Below, one piece after another: positions 25,669 to 34,016 of a DNA stretch of 64,000 nucleotides. The DNA lies in the NCBI GenBank assembly GCA_028283745.1, contig JAPWJZ010000002.1, positions 1 to 64,000 on the forward strand, read 5' to 3'. The DNA is from Micavibrio sp. Lineage in GTDB: Bacteria; Pseudomonadota; Alphaproteobacteria; Micavibrionales; UBA2020. Below the pieces are notes generated by a model. That model did no database searches and was not told the origin of the DNA. It saw only the letters and a program-made list of their open reading frames with translations. Position 1 is the first letter of the stretch. Each line of letters starts with the position of its first letter. A program made the position numbers and the translations under genes.

Positions 25669-27039
25669 TTAGCGCGTCAGATCGTAGGACTTGACGACCA
25701 AGACTCTGGGGCCGCCTGCGCTCTGGTGCAGCTGGCCGTAAGGCTGCGGACGCACCGAGGAGAAGCGGTCCAGCAGGCCGCCGACGGCATCTTCGTATTT
25801 GCCATCGTAGCCGGCATCAGCGGACAGGCGATAATCATAATCAATCGACCAGTACAGTTCGACACCAGCCTTGTCGGACCATGCTTTCAGCACTTCGCGC
25901 AAGGTTTGGCCTTTTTTGCCGGTCCAGTCGCCGTTTGCAACGGCGGGCGCTGCCGTTGCGGGTTCAGCCGCCGCGGGCGCGGCTGCGGTCAGCGATTGGG
26001 GAGCGGACATGCTGTCGTTTTTTTCGGGCGCGGCATCCGCGGCAACGTTTTCGGTCTTGGTGCTGGCGGGCGGCGCAGTCAGGTCGGCAGCGGGTGCGGC
26101 TGCCGGAGTAGCGGCGGGCGCTGCGGAAGACGAACGGTCTTTGTGTTCATCGACCTGCGTTTTGACCTCGTGCTTTGCAGCGGTGTCAGCTTCATCATCC
26201 GCATCGTCGGAAGATTTCGTCCAGCCGAGGCGCTCGAAGAAGGATTTTTTCTTTTCGCGGTGGATGGTGACGGGCGCGGCGGTTGCAGCAGCGGGCGCAG
26301 CAGCCGGAGCAGCTTCAGGCGCAGGCGTTGCCGCAGGTGCAGGCGCGGCAGCGGGCGCGGCGGACGTGATGGAAACGGGGCCGAGATCATCCGCCGGCAT
26401 GGCGGGCGGCGTGGAATTGGTGCTGCCGTTCGGCGCGTGCCAGACGGGCGCGGCTGCGCCGGTTTGTGCGGGCGCTGCGGCTGCGCCGTCGGTTGCGTCT
26501 TCGCTGACGACGACGGTGTTGTTTTGCAGCTGGTAGCCAAGGTTTTGCTTGCCCAGCATGTCAGACAGCACTTGCTGCCAGGGCTTGCCGCCCTCCCACG
26601 ATACATGTGTGCCGGGGTTCACGCCCGAGGCAAAGGAATACTGGTAGCCGGCGGGAACGACCTGCTGCAGCGCAATCACGAGCGGAAGATCTGAACCGAA
26701 ACCGGTGAGGGTCTCGCCGGTGGCTTCGGGCGCGGCTTGCGGCGCGGGCATGGCGGCGGGCATAGCCGCAGGAATGGGTTGTTGAGCGACCGGGGCGGGC
26801 GCAACAGCGGGGGCGCGCGGCGCGGGCATGGCAGCCGGCGCGTCGGCGGTGACGGGGGCCATGTCATCGTTCATGGGCGCAGAAGAATCTGCTGCCGGGG
26901 CGGAAGCTGCGTGCGGCGCTTCCAGCGGGCCCTTCCATTCAAAACCTGCTTGTGCATGGCTTGCGAAAGCGATCATCGCGACGCCGGAAAACAGCAGGGC
27001 CTTTTTCAGTAAGGAAATCTGGAAGGGGGATGTTTTCAT
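25669..27039 (-). CDS. Exported protein with two TcpQ/STN-like domains
   Basis: A 456-residue protein with signal peptide (LLFSGVAMIAFASHAQA). Two small domains of the kind found in TcpQ/PilN-type outer-membrane partners and secretin N-termini are visible: residues about 110-185 ('SDLPLVIALQQVVPAGYQYSFA..GTHVSWEGGKPWQQVLSDMLG') and the C-terminus about 370-456 ('TLREVLKAWSDKAGVELYWSIDYDYRL..KYEDAVGGLLDRF'). Between and before them are long Ala/Pro linkers, likely crossing periplasm or peptidoglycan. DotD of Dot/Icm systems has a related N0-like fold, so this protein may join the outer-membrane core. Located 161 bp after icmT on the same strand. Confidence 0.7.
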   Translation of the reverse strand: MKTSPFQISLLKKALLFSGVAMIAFASHAQAGFEWKGPLEAPHAASAPAADSSAPMNDDMAPVTADAPAAMPAPRAPAVAPAPVAQQPIPAAMPAAMPAPQAAPEATGETLTGFGSDLPLVIALQQVVPAGYQYSFASGVNPGTHVSWEGGKPWQQVLSDMLGKQNLGYQLQNNTVVVSEDATDGAAAAPAQTGAAAPVWHAPNGSTNSTPPAMPADDLGPVSITSAAPAAAPAPAATPAPEAAPAAAPAAATAAPVTIHREKKKSFFERLGWTKSSDDADDEADTAAKHEVKTQVDEHKDRSSSAAPAATPAAAPAADLTAPPASTKTENVAADAAPEKNDSMSAPQSLTAAAPAAAEPATAAPAVANGDWTGKKGQTLREVLKAWSDKAGVELYWSIDYDYRLSADAGYDGKYEDAVGGLLDRFSSVRPQPYGQLHQSAGGPRVLVVKSYDLTR

Positions 27040-27200
27040 GGCGGCAACGGCTCCTAAAGCCCAAGAAGGGATGAATATACAGGTGCTTATATTTATGTCG
27101 CAAATCGCCCGTCAACGCAATAGCGTCAATACGTTACAGATATGCAAGGGTGGCGAAGATAATGGAAAATGGAGAAGGGAGAATTTAAAGCCGGTATCTT

Positions 27201-27479
27201 TTAGGAACCGGTGTCCTGCAGCTTGCGGCGGCGTGTATAAATCCACGCCGGGCGGCGGGAGCCAATAAGCCAGACGCGGCCGGCACGCAACGCGGCAGGG
27301 AAGGTCAGGCTTTTACGTTCAAGCAGGTAAAACACGCTCATCACGCCAATCGCCAGCAGCAACGTCCACAAACGTGCGTGGACGAGGACAAGGACGACGA
27401 AGAACCCTGCGCGGGCATCAAAAATGAAGAAGCGCACGGTTTTCATGCTATTGCGCCAGTGCCAGCTGCCGTCCGCCAT
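27201..27479 (-). CDS. icmT: IcmT (Dot/Icm type IVB secretion inner-membrane protein)
   Basis: A 92-residue protein that matches Legionella IcmT (86 residues) and plasmid R64 TraK along its length: 'HWRNSMKTVRFFIFDARAGFFVVLVLVHARLWTLLLAIGVMSVFYLLERKSLTFPAALRAGRVWLIGSRRPAW'. The central stretch forms membrane segments. IcmT is essential for Dot/Icm-dependent pore formation and effector export in Legionella. Its ATG lies two bases after the dotB stop, so it is the distal gene of dotD-dotC-dotB-icmT. Confidence 0.9.
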   Translation of the reverse strand: MADGSWHWRNSMKTVRFFIFDARAGFFVVLVLVHARLWTLLLAIGVMSVFYLLERKSLTFPAALRAGRVWLIGSRRPAWIYTRRRKLQDTGS

Positions 27480-27481
27480 TG

Positions 27482-28705
27482 TTAGTGACCCCCAATAGGT
27501 TCAGCCGGTTTGACGGCATCGAGAACTTCTTCGGCTGCCTTGGCCGCCGTTTTGGTGCCTTGTGCATATATAAGGTAGTACCGCTTTTCGATAAGACCAG
27601 CCTCGAAAGCCATGCGGGCGGAGAATTCCATAGTCTTGCCGTATTTCGGCACCATCTGCATCAACGTATAGGGCCATTTTTCAAACGGCAGGTTCAGCAG
27701 AATTTCGCGGACTTCTTCGTTAAACGGCATGAATTCGCGCAAAGCCACGCGGCCGCCGCCAATTTTCGGCACCAGCGTCTGCGTAATAATCATCCGCACC
27801 GTCTCCATGAGGGAGAACGCGCGCTCCGATCGCTCGGACGGCTCGAACGTCGAGACCATGCGTCGTACGGTCGCCGCAACACCGGTGGTGTGAACGGTTG
27901 CAAAGACAAGGTGACCTGTTTGCCCCGCTTCAATGGCGGCAGAAATGGTTTCGCGGTCGCGGGCCTCGCCCACCAGGATAATTTCAGGCTTGCGGCGCAG
28001 CGCGTTACGCACACCGGCAGCGAAGGTCGGCAGGTGGCGCGGAATTTCCGTCTGCGCAACCAATGACCGGCGCGAAATAATGGTGTCGTAGGTAAATTCG
28101 ATCGGCGCTTCATACGTCAGCAGCTTGCCGCAGCCATGCGCGGATTCAATAAGGCCGCGAATGCCCGCTGCCAGCAGCGTGGATTTGCCCGAACCGGTAG
28201 GGCCGGTGACAAGCACAAGACCCTGGCGGGGCTTCCAGTTGTCCTGGATTTCCTGCTCGATTTTCAACTGCGCGAAGGTGGGCGGCGCGGAAGGCAGCGT
28301 ACGCATCGTGATCTGCACGCCGTCGCGGCCGTCGGCCAGAATGGCCGTCATGTTGACGCGGAAGCGGGTGCGCGTGAAACGGTCGGTCATGATTTCATAC
28401 GACAAGTCGATGTCGGCGCCGCCCGCCAGAATGGCAAGGGCTTCCGTGCCGTACAGGCGCGTAATAACCGCCGTCATGTCGGCAGCGTCAAGCGTGCGGT
28501 ATGTTGAAGGGTACAGCGTGCCGTGAATCTCGCAATACACGGAGCGGTTCGACTGGAACGTGATGTCGGATGCGCCTTTCTTGACGCACCAGAGAAGAAA
28601 CGGGTCGATATGATGCTCGAGGAAACGGTCCGGCTCGCCGGGCCATGTTTCCTTGAGGTCGTCGACGCCCTTCTTGAGTAGACTTACCGGTCTGCCGGCT
28701 TCCAT
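27482..28705 (-). CDS. dotB: DotB type IVB secretion ATPase
   Basis: A 407-residue PilT/VirB11-type hexameric ATPase that powers the Dot/Icm (TraJ in IncI plasmids) apparatus from the cytoplasm. Walker A is 'GPTGSGKST' (168-176), Walker B 'EIILVGEARD' (241-250), and the His box 'GHLVFATVHTTG' (264-275). The N-terminal PAS-like domain carries 'WCVKKGASDITFQSN', the usual motif. It is about 30 residues longer than Legionella DotB (377), mostly at the ends. It overlaps dotC by 22 bp, implying coupling. All ATPase motifs are intact. Confidence 0.95.
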   Translation of the reverse strand: MEAGRPVSLLKKGVDDLKETWPGEPDRFLEHHIDPFLLWCVKKGASDITFQSNRSVYCEIHGTLYPSTYRTLDAADMTAVITRLYGTEALAILAGGADIDLSYEIMTDRFTRTRFRVNMTAILADGRDGVQITMRTLPSAPPTFAQLKIEQEIQDNWKPRQGLVLVTGPTGSGKSTLLAAGIRGLIESAHGCGKLLTYEAPIEFTYDTIISRRSLVAQTEIPRHLPTFAAGVRNALRRKPEIILVGEARDRETISAAIEAGQTGHLVFATVHTTGVAATVRRMVSTFEPSERSERAFSLMETVRMIITQTLVPKIGGGRVALREFMPFNEEVREILLNLPFEKWPYTLMQMVPKYGKTMEFSARMAFEAGLIEKRYYLIYAQGTKTAAKAAEEVLDAVKPAEPIGGH

Positions 28706-29880
28706 AGTTCAGCCCCTGTGAGGAATTGCGAGGGACCCGTGATGCGCAGCGCACGATCACCGACCCGCATTTCATTCTTGCCGCCGGTTACGCCGCGATC
28801 TTCCTGCAGCGCATACGGCTGCGAAATTTTGCCTTCTGCCAGCAGGGTGCGGTAACGCACCATGCCGGTATATTCGGCGACGAGTTTGGCGAGGTTCGCT
28901 TCAAAAATCTGCTCGCCCTGTTCGTAGCCTGCATCCCAGCCCTGCTTGACCCATTCGTTCCAGCGCAGCTGTTCGTCATGGTTCTTCGGCCACAGCACAC
29001 GGGGCGGCGGCGGAATATCGGGGCTGTACGGGAAAGTCAGGTACGTGCGCCAGTCGCGCGGCGCGGTGACGATTTTGGCCTGTTTGTTGATCTTCAGCAC
29101 CTGATCGGCAACAGCGGCGTCGGTACCGTCGTTCTCGATGGTGGTGGCGTCCAGCGATTCGCGCACGATCGGCGGCTCGATGAGGAGACCGGACGGCGCC
29201 TTCACGAGCAGGGCGCGGAAATTGAAGACGTTGTCAAACGTCGGCTCAAAGCCTTTGAGGCGTTCGGTGATCTGGAAGCTGCGCTTGGCAAGGCCGCCGC
29301 GCGCACCGTAAGACAGCGCCGCTTCACGCTGGCTGTCGCGGCGCAGGTCGAGCGACATTTTCTCATCGAGCGCGACGTCGAACGCATCGTTCGTCACGCC
29401 GTGAGAGGCTTTCACGTTCTGCAGCGATTCCAGCGGCGGCGGAACATCCGCATCCTCGGTCACGCTTTCGGGCTTCTCGGTTTTTTCGGCATTGCTCATG
29501 AGCGAGCCGTCAGCTTTGGCTTTTTTCGCCAGCTGCTGCGCCTTGTAGGCGGAGCTGTCATGGTTCTGCAGCTGTTCGTCCAGCTGGTCCTGCGTCATGC
29601 CGTTGCTGGTTGATTTATTCAAGAGCGAGCTGTCGGCGGACTGCGCCGGCTTCACCTTCGCCATCGCGTTCGCCACTGCGGAATTGATGGCCGCCTGGCT
29701 GTTTTGCGCCCCGGTATTCGAGTTCATCGAATTATTGTAAGCGGTGCGATATGCGGGGTTTACCTGCTGGCCCATGTAGGCCGGCTGGTTCTGTGCCATG
29801 GCTGGTTGCGCCGTAAGGGCGGCAAAGCAGCAAAGCGCCAGAATGGCTGTGGATGTCTTAATCACCGGAAACAGGCGCAT
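28684..29880 (-). CDS. dotC: DotC outer-membrane core protein
   Basis: DotC (TraI of R64) helps place DotH in the outer membrane of type IVB systems. The second half matches the family: 'REAALSYGARGGLAKRSFQI', 'FDNVFNFRALL', 'PRDWRTYLTF', 'WKQGWDAGYEQ'-like 'VKQGWDAGYEQGEQIFEANLAKL', 'YTGMVRYRTLLAEGKISQPYA' and 'MRVGDRALRITGPSQFLTGAELWKP'. The product is 398 residues against 303 in Legionella. The extra length is an N-terminal Asn/Gln/Ala-rich stretch after the signal peptide. 'LALCCFAALTA' lies near the start, but a clean lipobox is uncertain. It overlaps dotD and dotB. Confidence 0.93.
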   Translation of the reverse strand: MRLFPVIKTSTAILALCCFAALTAQPAMAQNQPAYMGQQVNPAYRTAYNNSMNSNTGAQNSQAAINSAVANAMAKVKPAQSADSSLLNKSTSNGMTQDQLDEQLQNHDSSAYKAQQLAKKAKADGSLMSNAEKTEKPESVTEDADVPPPLESLQNVKASHGVTNDAFDVALDEKMSLDLRRDSQREAALSYGARGGLAKRSFQITERLKGFEPTFDNVFNFRALLVKAPSGLLIEPPIVRESLDATTIENDGTDAAVADQVLKINKQAKIVTAPRDWRTYLTFPYSPDIPPPPRVLWPKNHDEQLRWNEWVKQGWDAGYEQGEQIFEANLAKLVAEYTGMVRYRTLLAEGKISQPYALQEDRGVTGGKNEMRVGDRALRITGPSQFLTGAELWKPADR

Positions 29881-30352
29881 AGTTCAACTCCACAACACGA
29901 CGCTCGGGGTCGACAACAATATCGGCACGCTGGCCGGCCTGCAGGCCGAGATCACGCAGCACGTCGATGACCATTTTCTGGCGCGCGGTCAGCGTCACCA
30001 CAACGGGGGCGGGCGGCACGTCGCCGTTCACTTGCATTTCATAGCCCGCGCGGTCCGCGAGACGCTGGACGATCGGCTCGATCGGGCCGGTCCAGTTGAC
30101 GGTCATGGTGCGGCGCAGTTCCTGCGGTGCATAAGGTACAGCCTGGATGGAAGCGCCGGGGTTACGCGCCTGTTCGACGGAAGCCAGCGTTTCGAGGGCA
30201 GAGGAGGCTTTATCAACAGCCGAAGCAAGACGCAGCGCCAGCGGATCCGGCTCTGCGACCATTTGCTGGTCGACGCGGCCGTGAACCGGCGCGCAGCCTG
30301 CAATAAGGAGCGACAAGCAAGCGGCGCTGAGAATTGACAATTTTTTGTTCAT
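29858..30352 (-). CDS. dotD: DotD outer-membrane lipoprotein
   Basis: DotD (TraH of R64) is a lipoprotein with a secretin N0-like fold, part of the DotC-DotD-DotH outer-membrane complex. The 164-residue product is almost the Legionella length (163). The lipobox 'LLIAGC' puts the acylated Cys at residue 20. The C-terminal domain is visible as 'MTVNWTGPIEPIVQRLADRAGYEMQVNGDVPPAPVVVTLTARQKMVIDVLRDLGLQAGQRADIVVDPERRVVEL'. It overlaps dotC by 23 bp. A 165-bp gap separates it from the lytic transglycosylase upstream. Confidence 0.93.
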   Translation of the reverse strand: MNKKLSILSAACLSLLIAGCAPVHGRVDQQMVAEPDPLALRLASAVDKASSALETLASVEQARNPGASIQAVPYAPQELRRTMTVNWTGPIEPIVQRLADRAGYEMQVNGDVPPAPVVVTLTARQKMVIDVLRDLGLQAGQRADIVVDPERRVVELNYAPVSGD

Positions 30353-30517
30353 GAGAAACTTCCGTGCCCAAAAATATTTAAGACAGTTCGTCAGATGTCG
30401 ATATTAACGAGTTTCAAGGCAGATGCAAACAGGCAACCGTCTGTTTTCGCGGTTTTTTTTTCGGGTTTAATCTGGAAACAATTATTGGCAAGCGCGGCGC
30501 GCGCCACAATGCAGGCG

Positions 30518-30982
30518 TTAACCCGGCTCGCGGCGCACGGTGGGGCGGCCGTTATTCGCCACCAAATCGGCGGGCTGACGGATGAGGCGATACTTGCGCA
30601 TCGCGGCCAAAACCTTGTTGCGGTAGTTGCTGCCAATGGTGGGCGTGGCCGAATGGTAATGCGCAATGCCGCCCGCCATGGAACCGGCTTCGTTCATTTT
30701 GGTGCGCAAAATCCAGGCGCCGACGCCGACGTTGACACAAGCGTCGTCGCGCATCCAGCGCAGGGCTGTCTTTTCACTGACGTTCCAGTAGCGCGCCAGC
30801 TGCGGCACCCAAATGGTATTGATCTGCATGGGTCCAAGGTCATAGGTACCGTTGGTGTTCGGCGACGCCATGCCGATTTTGCCGCCTTCAACGTGCAATA
30901 CGCCCAAAATCACCGTCGGCGGCACAGAATAGGTCTGCGCCGCGGTGAAAATACATAATGCCATTGCCTGTGCGGTGATCAT
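30518..30982 (-). CDS. VirB1-like lytic transglycosylase
   Basis: A 154-residue SLT-fold muramidase. The catalytic Glu is in 'VILGVLHVEGG', followed by the typical 'NTNGTYDLGPMQINTIWVPQLA' and 'CVNVGVGAWILRTKM'. Enzymes of this kind open peptidoglycan for assembly of secretion systems (VirB1, IagB, PilT of plasmids). The N-terminus (MITAQAMALCIFTAAQTY) is only weakly hydrophobic, so the export route is unclear. It sits 14 bp after the DsbC-like gene and before dotD, as expected for a dedicated component. Confidence 0.88.
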   Translation of the reverse strand: MITAQAMALCIFTAAQTYSVPPTVILGVLHVEGGKIGMASPNTNGTYDLGPMQINTIWVPQLARYWNVSEKTALRWMRDDACVNVGVGAWILRTKMNEAGSMAGGIAHYHSATPTIGSNYRNKVLAAMRKYRLIRQPADLVANNGRPTVRREPG

Positions 30983-30996
30983 TCTGCCGGCTGCCC

Positions 30997-31836
30997 TTAT
31001 TGCGTTTTCATGAGGTCAGCCTGCACGACCATCGGGTTTTCCGGCTGGCCCGCGATAACAGCGAGCGTACCATCAGACACCTTGCGGTAAACAAAGGTGG
31101 GATAGGTGGTGATCTGCTTCCATTTGGCGGCAAATTTGTTGTTGGCGGCCATGCGCTGCTCGGCATCCCCTTTAATGAGGGTTTGCGACAGGGCGCCTTT
31201 GTTGCCGTCCATATATTGTGACCATGCGGCGGCAGGATCATCAACCGACAGCAGCGCCTGCCCGCCTTTCAGGTTTTCCGGCTCGCTGCCAATCGGCACG
31301 ATGCGCAGCTGGATAAGGCCTTTATCGGCTGAACCCCTGAAGGTGCGGAAAGCTTCCTGGCAATGCTCGCAATTGACGTTGATGAGCATGTAGAGATACG
31401 GCACATCGGCCTTGCCGACGCGGATCCAGTTGGCTTTTTCAAGCTCGGCATAAAAAACTTCGGATTTTGGGATCGCCTTCGCGTCCGCGCCTTCGTACGA
31501 CATCGCATCCTGCGAGCCGCCGGCGCGGGCCTTGTACACAGCCATTTGCGACTTGGTCACGTTTATGCCGGCGGAATTGAACAGCGTGCCGCGCAGCATG
31601 GTGCCGTCTTCCATGGTGTAAATGACCGAACGCGGCGTGCCGTCGCGCTCCACCAGCAGCCAGCCATCAAGGTTATAGGCCTTGCCAAGGTAGGCAAGCT
31701 TGCCGCCGACCGCTTCAAAGGTCTTGATCTCTTCGGTCTGCGGTTTCACTTGGGCGTCGGCGCGGGTCGGCGCCAGCACGGTGCCGGAGACCAGAAGAAG
31801 CGCTGCGAAAATGAAGCCGTTCAGAAGTTTTTTCAT
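30997..31836 (-). CDS. DsbC/DsbG-like periplasmic disulfide protein
   Basis: A 279-residue protein with signal peptide (FIFAALLLVSGTVLAPTRADA). The thioredoxin-type active site is 'NVNCEHCQEAFRTF' (C-E-H-C), followed by 'LIQLRIVPIG' and 'PTFVYRK', as in DsbC/DsbG and TrbB-like isomerases. The N-terminal part (residues about 35-110) resembles the DsbC dimerisation region ('YNLDGWLLVERDGTPRSVIYTMEDGTMLRGTLFNSAGINVTKSQM'). It heads the 12-kb type IV cluster, which encodes four exported cysteine-containing paralogues that are its likely clients; that link is inferred. Confidence 0.85.
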   Translation of the reverse strand: MKKLLNGFIFAALLLVSGTVLAPTRADAQVKPQTEEIKTFEAVGGKLAYLGKAYNLDGWLLVERDGTPRSVIYTMEDGTMLRGTLFNSAGINVTKSQMAVYKARAGGSQDAMSYEGADAKAIPKSEVFYAELEKANWIRVGKADVPYLYMLINVNCEHCQEAFRTFRGSADKGLIQLRIVPIGSEPENLKGGQALLSVDDPAAAWSQYMDGNKGALSQTLIKGDAEQRMAANNKFAAKWKQITTYPTFVYRKVSDGTLAVIAGQPENPMVVQADLMKTQ

Positions 31837-32064
31837 GTGCCTGCATCCGAGAGGGCCCCCGGGTAACCGGAAGGCCGTTTCACCTTTGGGTGGAACTTTT
31901 ATGCCCTTAAAATAGTCAAAATTTCGTCAACATACAATGTTTTAGCCGTAAACACGCCATATGCCCCGCGGCTGCTCCGCGCTCCTCACATTCTATCATG
32001 ACTCAAGCGGTTGATTGCAATATGAAAATAGTGGCCAGACTACATTGATACTTTTCTTTTAAAA

Positions 32065-32607
32065 TCAAAGCTTAAAGGCTGTGCCATCTTTATGTGGCGG
32101 CGGATCAAAGTTGACAGGATGTAATATTTTAATGCCCTTTTGCGGTACGGCGTTATTCGAGGGCGTATCGTCCTGCACGCCCTCCTGCCTGCGGGCGGCA
32201 ATGCCATAATCATGCGTCAGTGCCTTGATGACAAGGTCGCGCGCGGCTGCGTAATAGCCATCAATGTTGCGGGCAACATCCATCGCCACCACGCCGGCAT
32301 TATTCTGCGCCACCGGGTCTGCGCCGTTTTTCATGAGGAATTCAACCGCCGCCTTGTCGCGCATTTCAATGGCATAGAACAGCGCAGTATTGCCTGCGGG
32401 GTCGCGCACATCAACGGATGAACTTGCGTCCAGCAACTCCTTGGCCGCGGCTTCGTTGAAGTTGCGCATGGCCCAGTGCAGCAGCGGGCGCAGGGGGCCT
32501 TTTTCCGTTTCCTTCACCGGCACATCGGGGTTGCCGCCCTGCAGCAGGCAGCCGCGGATAATTTCCGGGTCTTTCTTGTTGATGCCGTCCAGCATCATGC
32601 GGCCCAA
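32065..32607 (-). CDS. Small ankyrin-repeat protein, third of second operon
   Basis: About 180 residues with three or four ankyrin repeats ('DPAGNTALFYAIEMRDKAAVEFLMKNGADPVA', 'NNAGVVAMDVARNIDGYY'). The tail holds I-L-H-P-V-N-F, then ends 'DGTAFKL'; the gene upstream ends 'GGFKL' and the one before that 'GGTFNL', so all three share both tail motifs. The first in-frame ordinary start is TTG at 32607 (ATG at 32601), but similarity to the paralogue (KQLDAL versus KVLDNL) continues upstream to a possible ATT start at 32640 preceded by AGGGGG. The true start may therefore be non-canonical and overlap the previous stop. Confidence 0.8.
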   Translation of the reverse strand: MGRMMLDGINKKDPEIIRGCLLQGGNPDVPVKETEKGPLRPLLHWAMRNFNEAAAKELLDASSSVDVRDPAGNTALFYAIEMRDKAAVEFLMKNGADPVAQNNAGVVAMDVARNIDGYYAAARDLVIKALTHDYGIAARRQEGVQDDTPSNNAVPQKGIKILHPVNFDPPPHKDGTAFKL

Positions 32608-32633
32608 AGCATCCAGCTGTTTGTCGTTGCGGT

Positions 32634-33173
32634 TTATAATTTGAAGCCCCCTGCGCCGGGTTTTTGCTGTGTCTGCACATCATCCCTGTCATCCTTCGGG
32701 CCGAAGGTGACGGGACGGACGGCGGTGACAGGCTTTTGCGTTGCCATGCCGTTGAAGGCGGCGGCCTTGGTATCATTGGCCGCTTTTTCGGCAAGGTGCA
32801 TGGCGGCATCGGCCGAGGGCGCGGCCTGACGGATGCGGTTGGGCAGCGCGTTCAAAAGAATATCGGTGATTTCCTGCCGCGTATTGAAGTTGTCAATTTT
32901 TTTGGCGTAATCGTAGGCGTTGAGCCCCGCATTGTCGCGCGCAAACAAATCCGGCCCGCGGTTGACGATAAACCTGGCCAGATACGCATTTTGCTTGCGA
33001 GCCGCAATAATCAGCGCCGTGCGGCCGTCCGCATTGCGCGCGTTAATATCGGCGCCCTTTTTCAGGCATAAATCGATGCGGTCGGTATTGGCTTCGTTGG
33101 CGGAATCGAGCAGGAAGCTGTCGGTGATTTTATCCTGCTCGGGGTCATTCTTGGCGGGGCCTTCGGCGGGCAT
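32634..33173 (-). CDS. Small ankyrin-repeat protein, second of second operon
   Basis: A 179-residue paralogue with about three repeats: 'LDSANEANTDRIDLCLKKGADINA', 'NADGRTALIIAARKQNAYLARFIVNRGPDLFA', 'DNAGLNAYDYAKKID'. The C-terminal region holds V-R-P-V-T-F (the shared motif) about 25 residues before the end and finishes 'GAGGFKL'. It starts 12 bp after the upstream paralogue's stop. No signal peptide. Function unknown. Confidence 0.82.
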   Translation of the reverse strand: MPAEGPAKNDPEQDKITDSFLLDSANEANTDRIDLCLKKGADINARNADGRTALIIAARKQNAYLARFIVNRGPDLFARDNAGLNAYDYAKKIDNFNTRQEITDILLNALPNRIRQAAPSADAAMHLAEKAANDTKAAAFNGMATQKPVTAVRPVTFGPKDDRDDVQTQQKPGAGGFKL

Positions 33174-33185
33174 GAATATTTTCCC

Positions 33186-33809
33186 TTACAGGTTAAAGGT
33201 GCCGCCCGTTTTGGGGCGGTTATTGCCGAAGGTAACGGTTTTCAGCGGCTTGATGCCCTGCTGCGTTGCCGTTTCATCGGCATGCTCGGCATTTGCGGCG
33301 ACGGCGTTAAAGTCGCGCTTTTTCGCGGGCGCATCATCCAGCGCGGCCACCAATGCATCAATAATGCTCTGGCGGTCGGGGCAATAGCTGGCATCCAGCT
33401 TGCGCGCCACATCCAGCACCATTTCGCCCTTGGTGTTCATGGCCAGCGGGTCGGCGCCTTTGGACAGGAAGTACTTCACGCGGTCCATTTTGCCGCCCTT
33501 GACGGAAATCATCAGCGGCGTATTGCCGTTGAAGTTTTTCACATCAACATCCACGCCCTCGCCGATTAAGAAATCCGCCATGTTTTTGCTGAAGTTATAG
33601 GCCAGCAACCGGTGGAACAGCGCGGCGCGGCCGGAGCTTTGGGTAAAGGCGCCGTTGAAGCTGAAATTTTCACTGACGTTATCAATCTCCGTATGCACGT
33701 TCGCGCCTTTGCGCACGTAAATTTTGGCACGGTCAATATCAAGCCCCTCCACCGCTTCCACGAGAAGATTGTCGAGGACCTTTTGCTCTGTCGTGCTGAT
33801 GGCTGTCAT
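33186..33809 (-). CDS. Small ankyrin-repeat protein, first of second operon
   Basis: A 207-residue ankyrin protein, promoter-proximal in a three-gene minus-strand operon. Repeats include 'LVEAVEGLDIDRAKIYVRKGANVHTE' and 'NFNGNTPLMISVKGGKMDRVKYFLSKGADPLAM', with a conserved 'GEMVLDVARKLDASYCPDRQSIIDALVAAL' cap. The tail reads G-I-K-P-L-K-T-V-T-F-G and ends 'TGGTFNL'. 'GIKPL' recurs in the ankyrin protein at 46410-47096, over 12 kb away. It is divergent from the membrane-linked ankyrin gene at 34017. Confidence 0.82.
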   Translation of the reverse strand: MTAISTTEQKVLDNLLVEAVEGLDIDRAKIYVRKGANVHTEIDNVSENFSFNGAFTQSSGRAALFHRLLAYNFSKNMADFLIGEGVDVDVKNFNGNTPLMISVKGGKMDRVKYFLSKGADPLAMNTKGEMVLDVARKLDASYCPDRQSIIDALVAALDDAPAKKRDFNAVAANAEHADETATQQGIKPLKTVTFGNNRPKTGGTFNL

Positions 33810-33947
33810 GCGCGCGGTTAAACCCTGTGATGTAGAAATTATTGAGCCTTATCATAGCGATTCTGACGTTTTATGTCAATCTGAACCGGCGATGGAAAGG
33901 GCAGCAGATTCAGGGGCTTATCCGGCATGCGGGCGAAGGACGGGGGA

Positions 33948-33976
33948 TTGACAGGCGGTAAGCCCTTCCGTAATGA
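33948..33976 (+). promoter_or_regulatory. Sigma-70 promoter for ankyrin gene at 34017
   Basis: TTGACA at 33948-33953, 17-bp spacer, TAATGA at 33971-33976, about 40 bp before the start codon; CGGGAG provides the ribosome site. Confidence 0.65.
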
Positions 33977-34016
33977 ATAGATAGTTTTTAAAACATTTCC
34001 CGGGAGTACTCAAACC

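Noticed and set aside
25669..27039. TcpQ-like protein as a classical type IV pilus or secretin gene
   Set aside because: No secretin barrel, pilin or prepilin peptidase lies nearby; the Dot/Icm genes give a better context.
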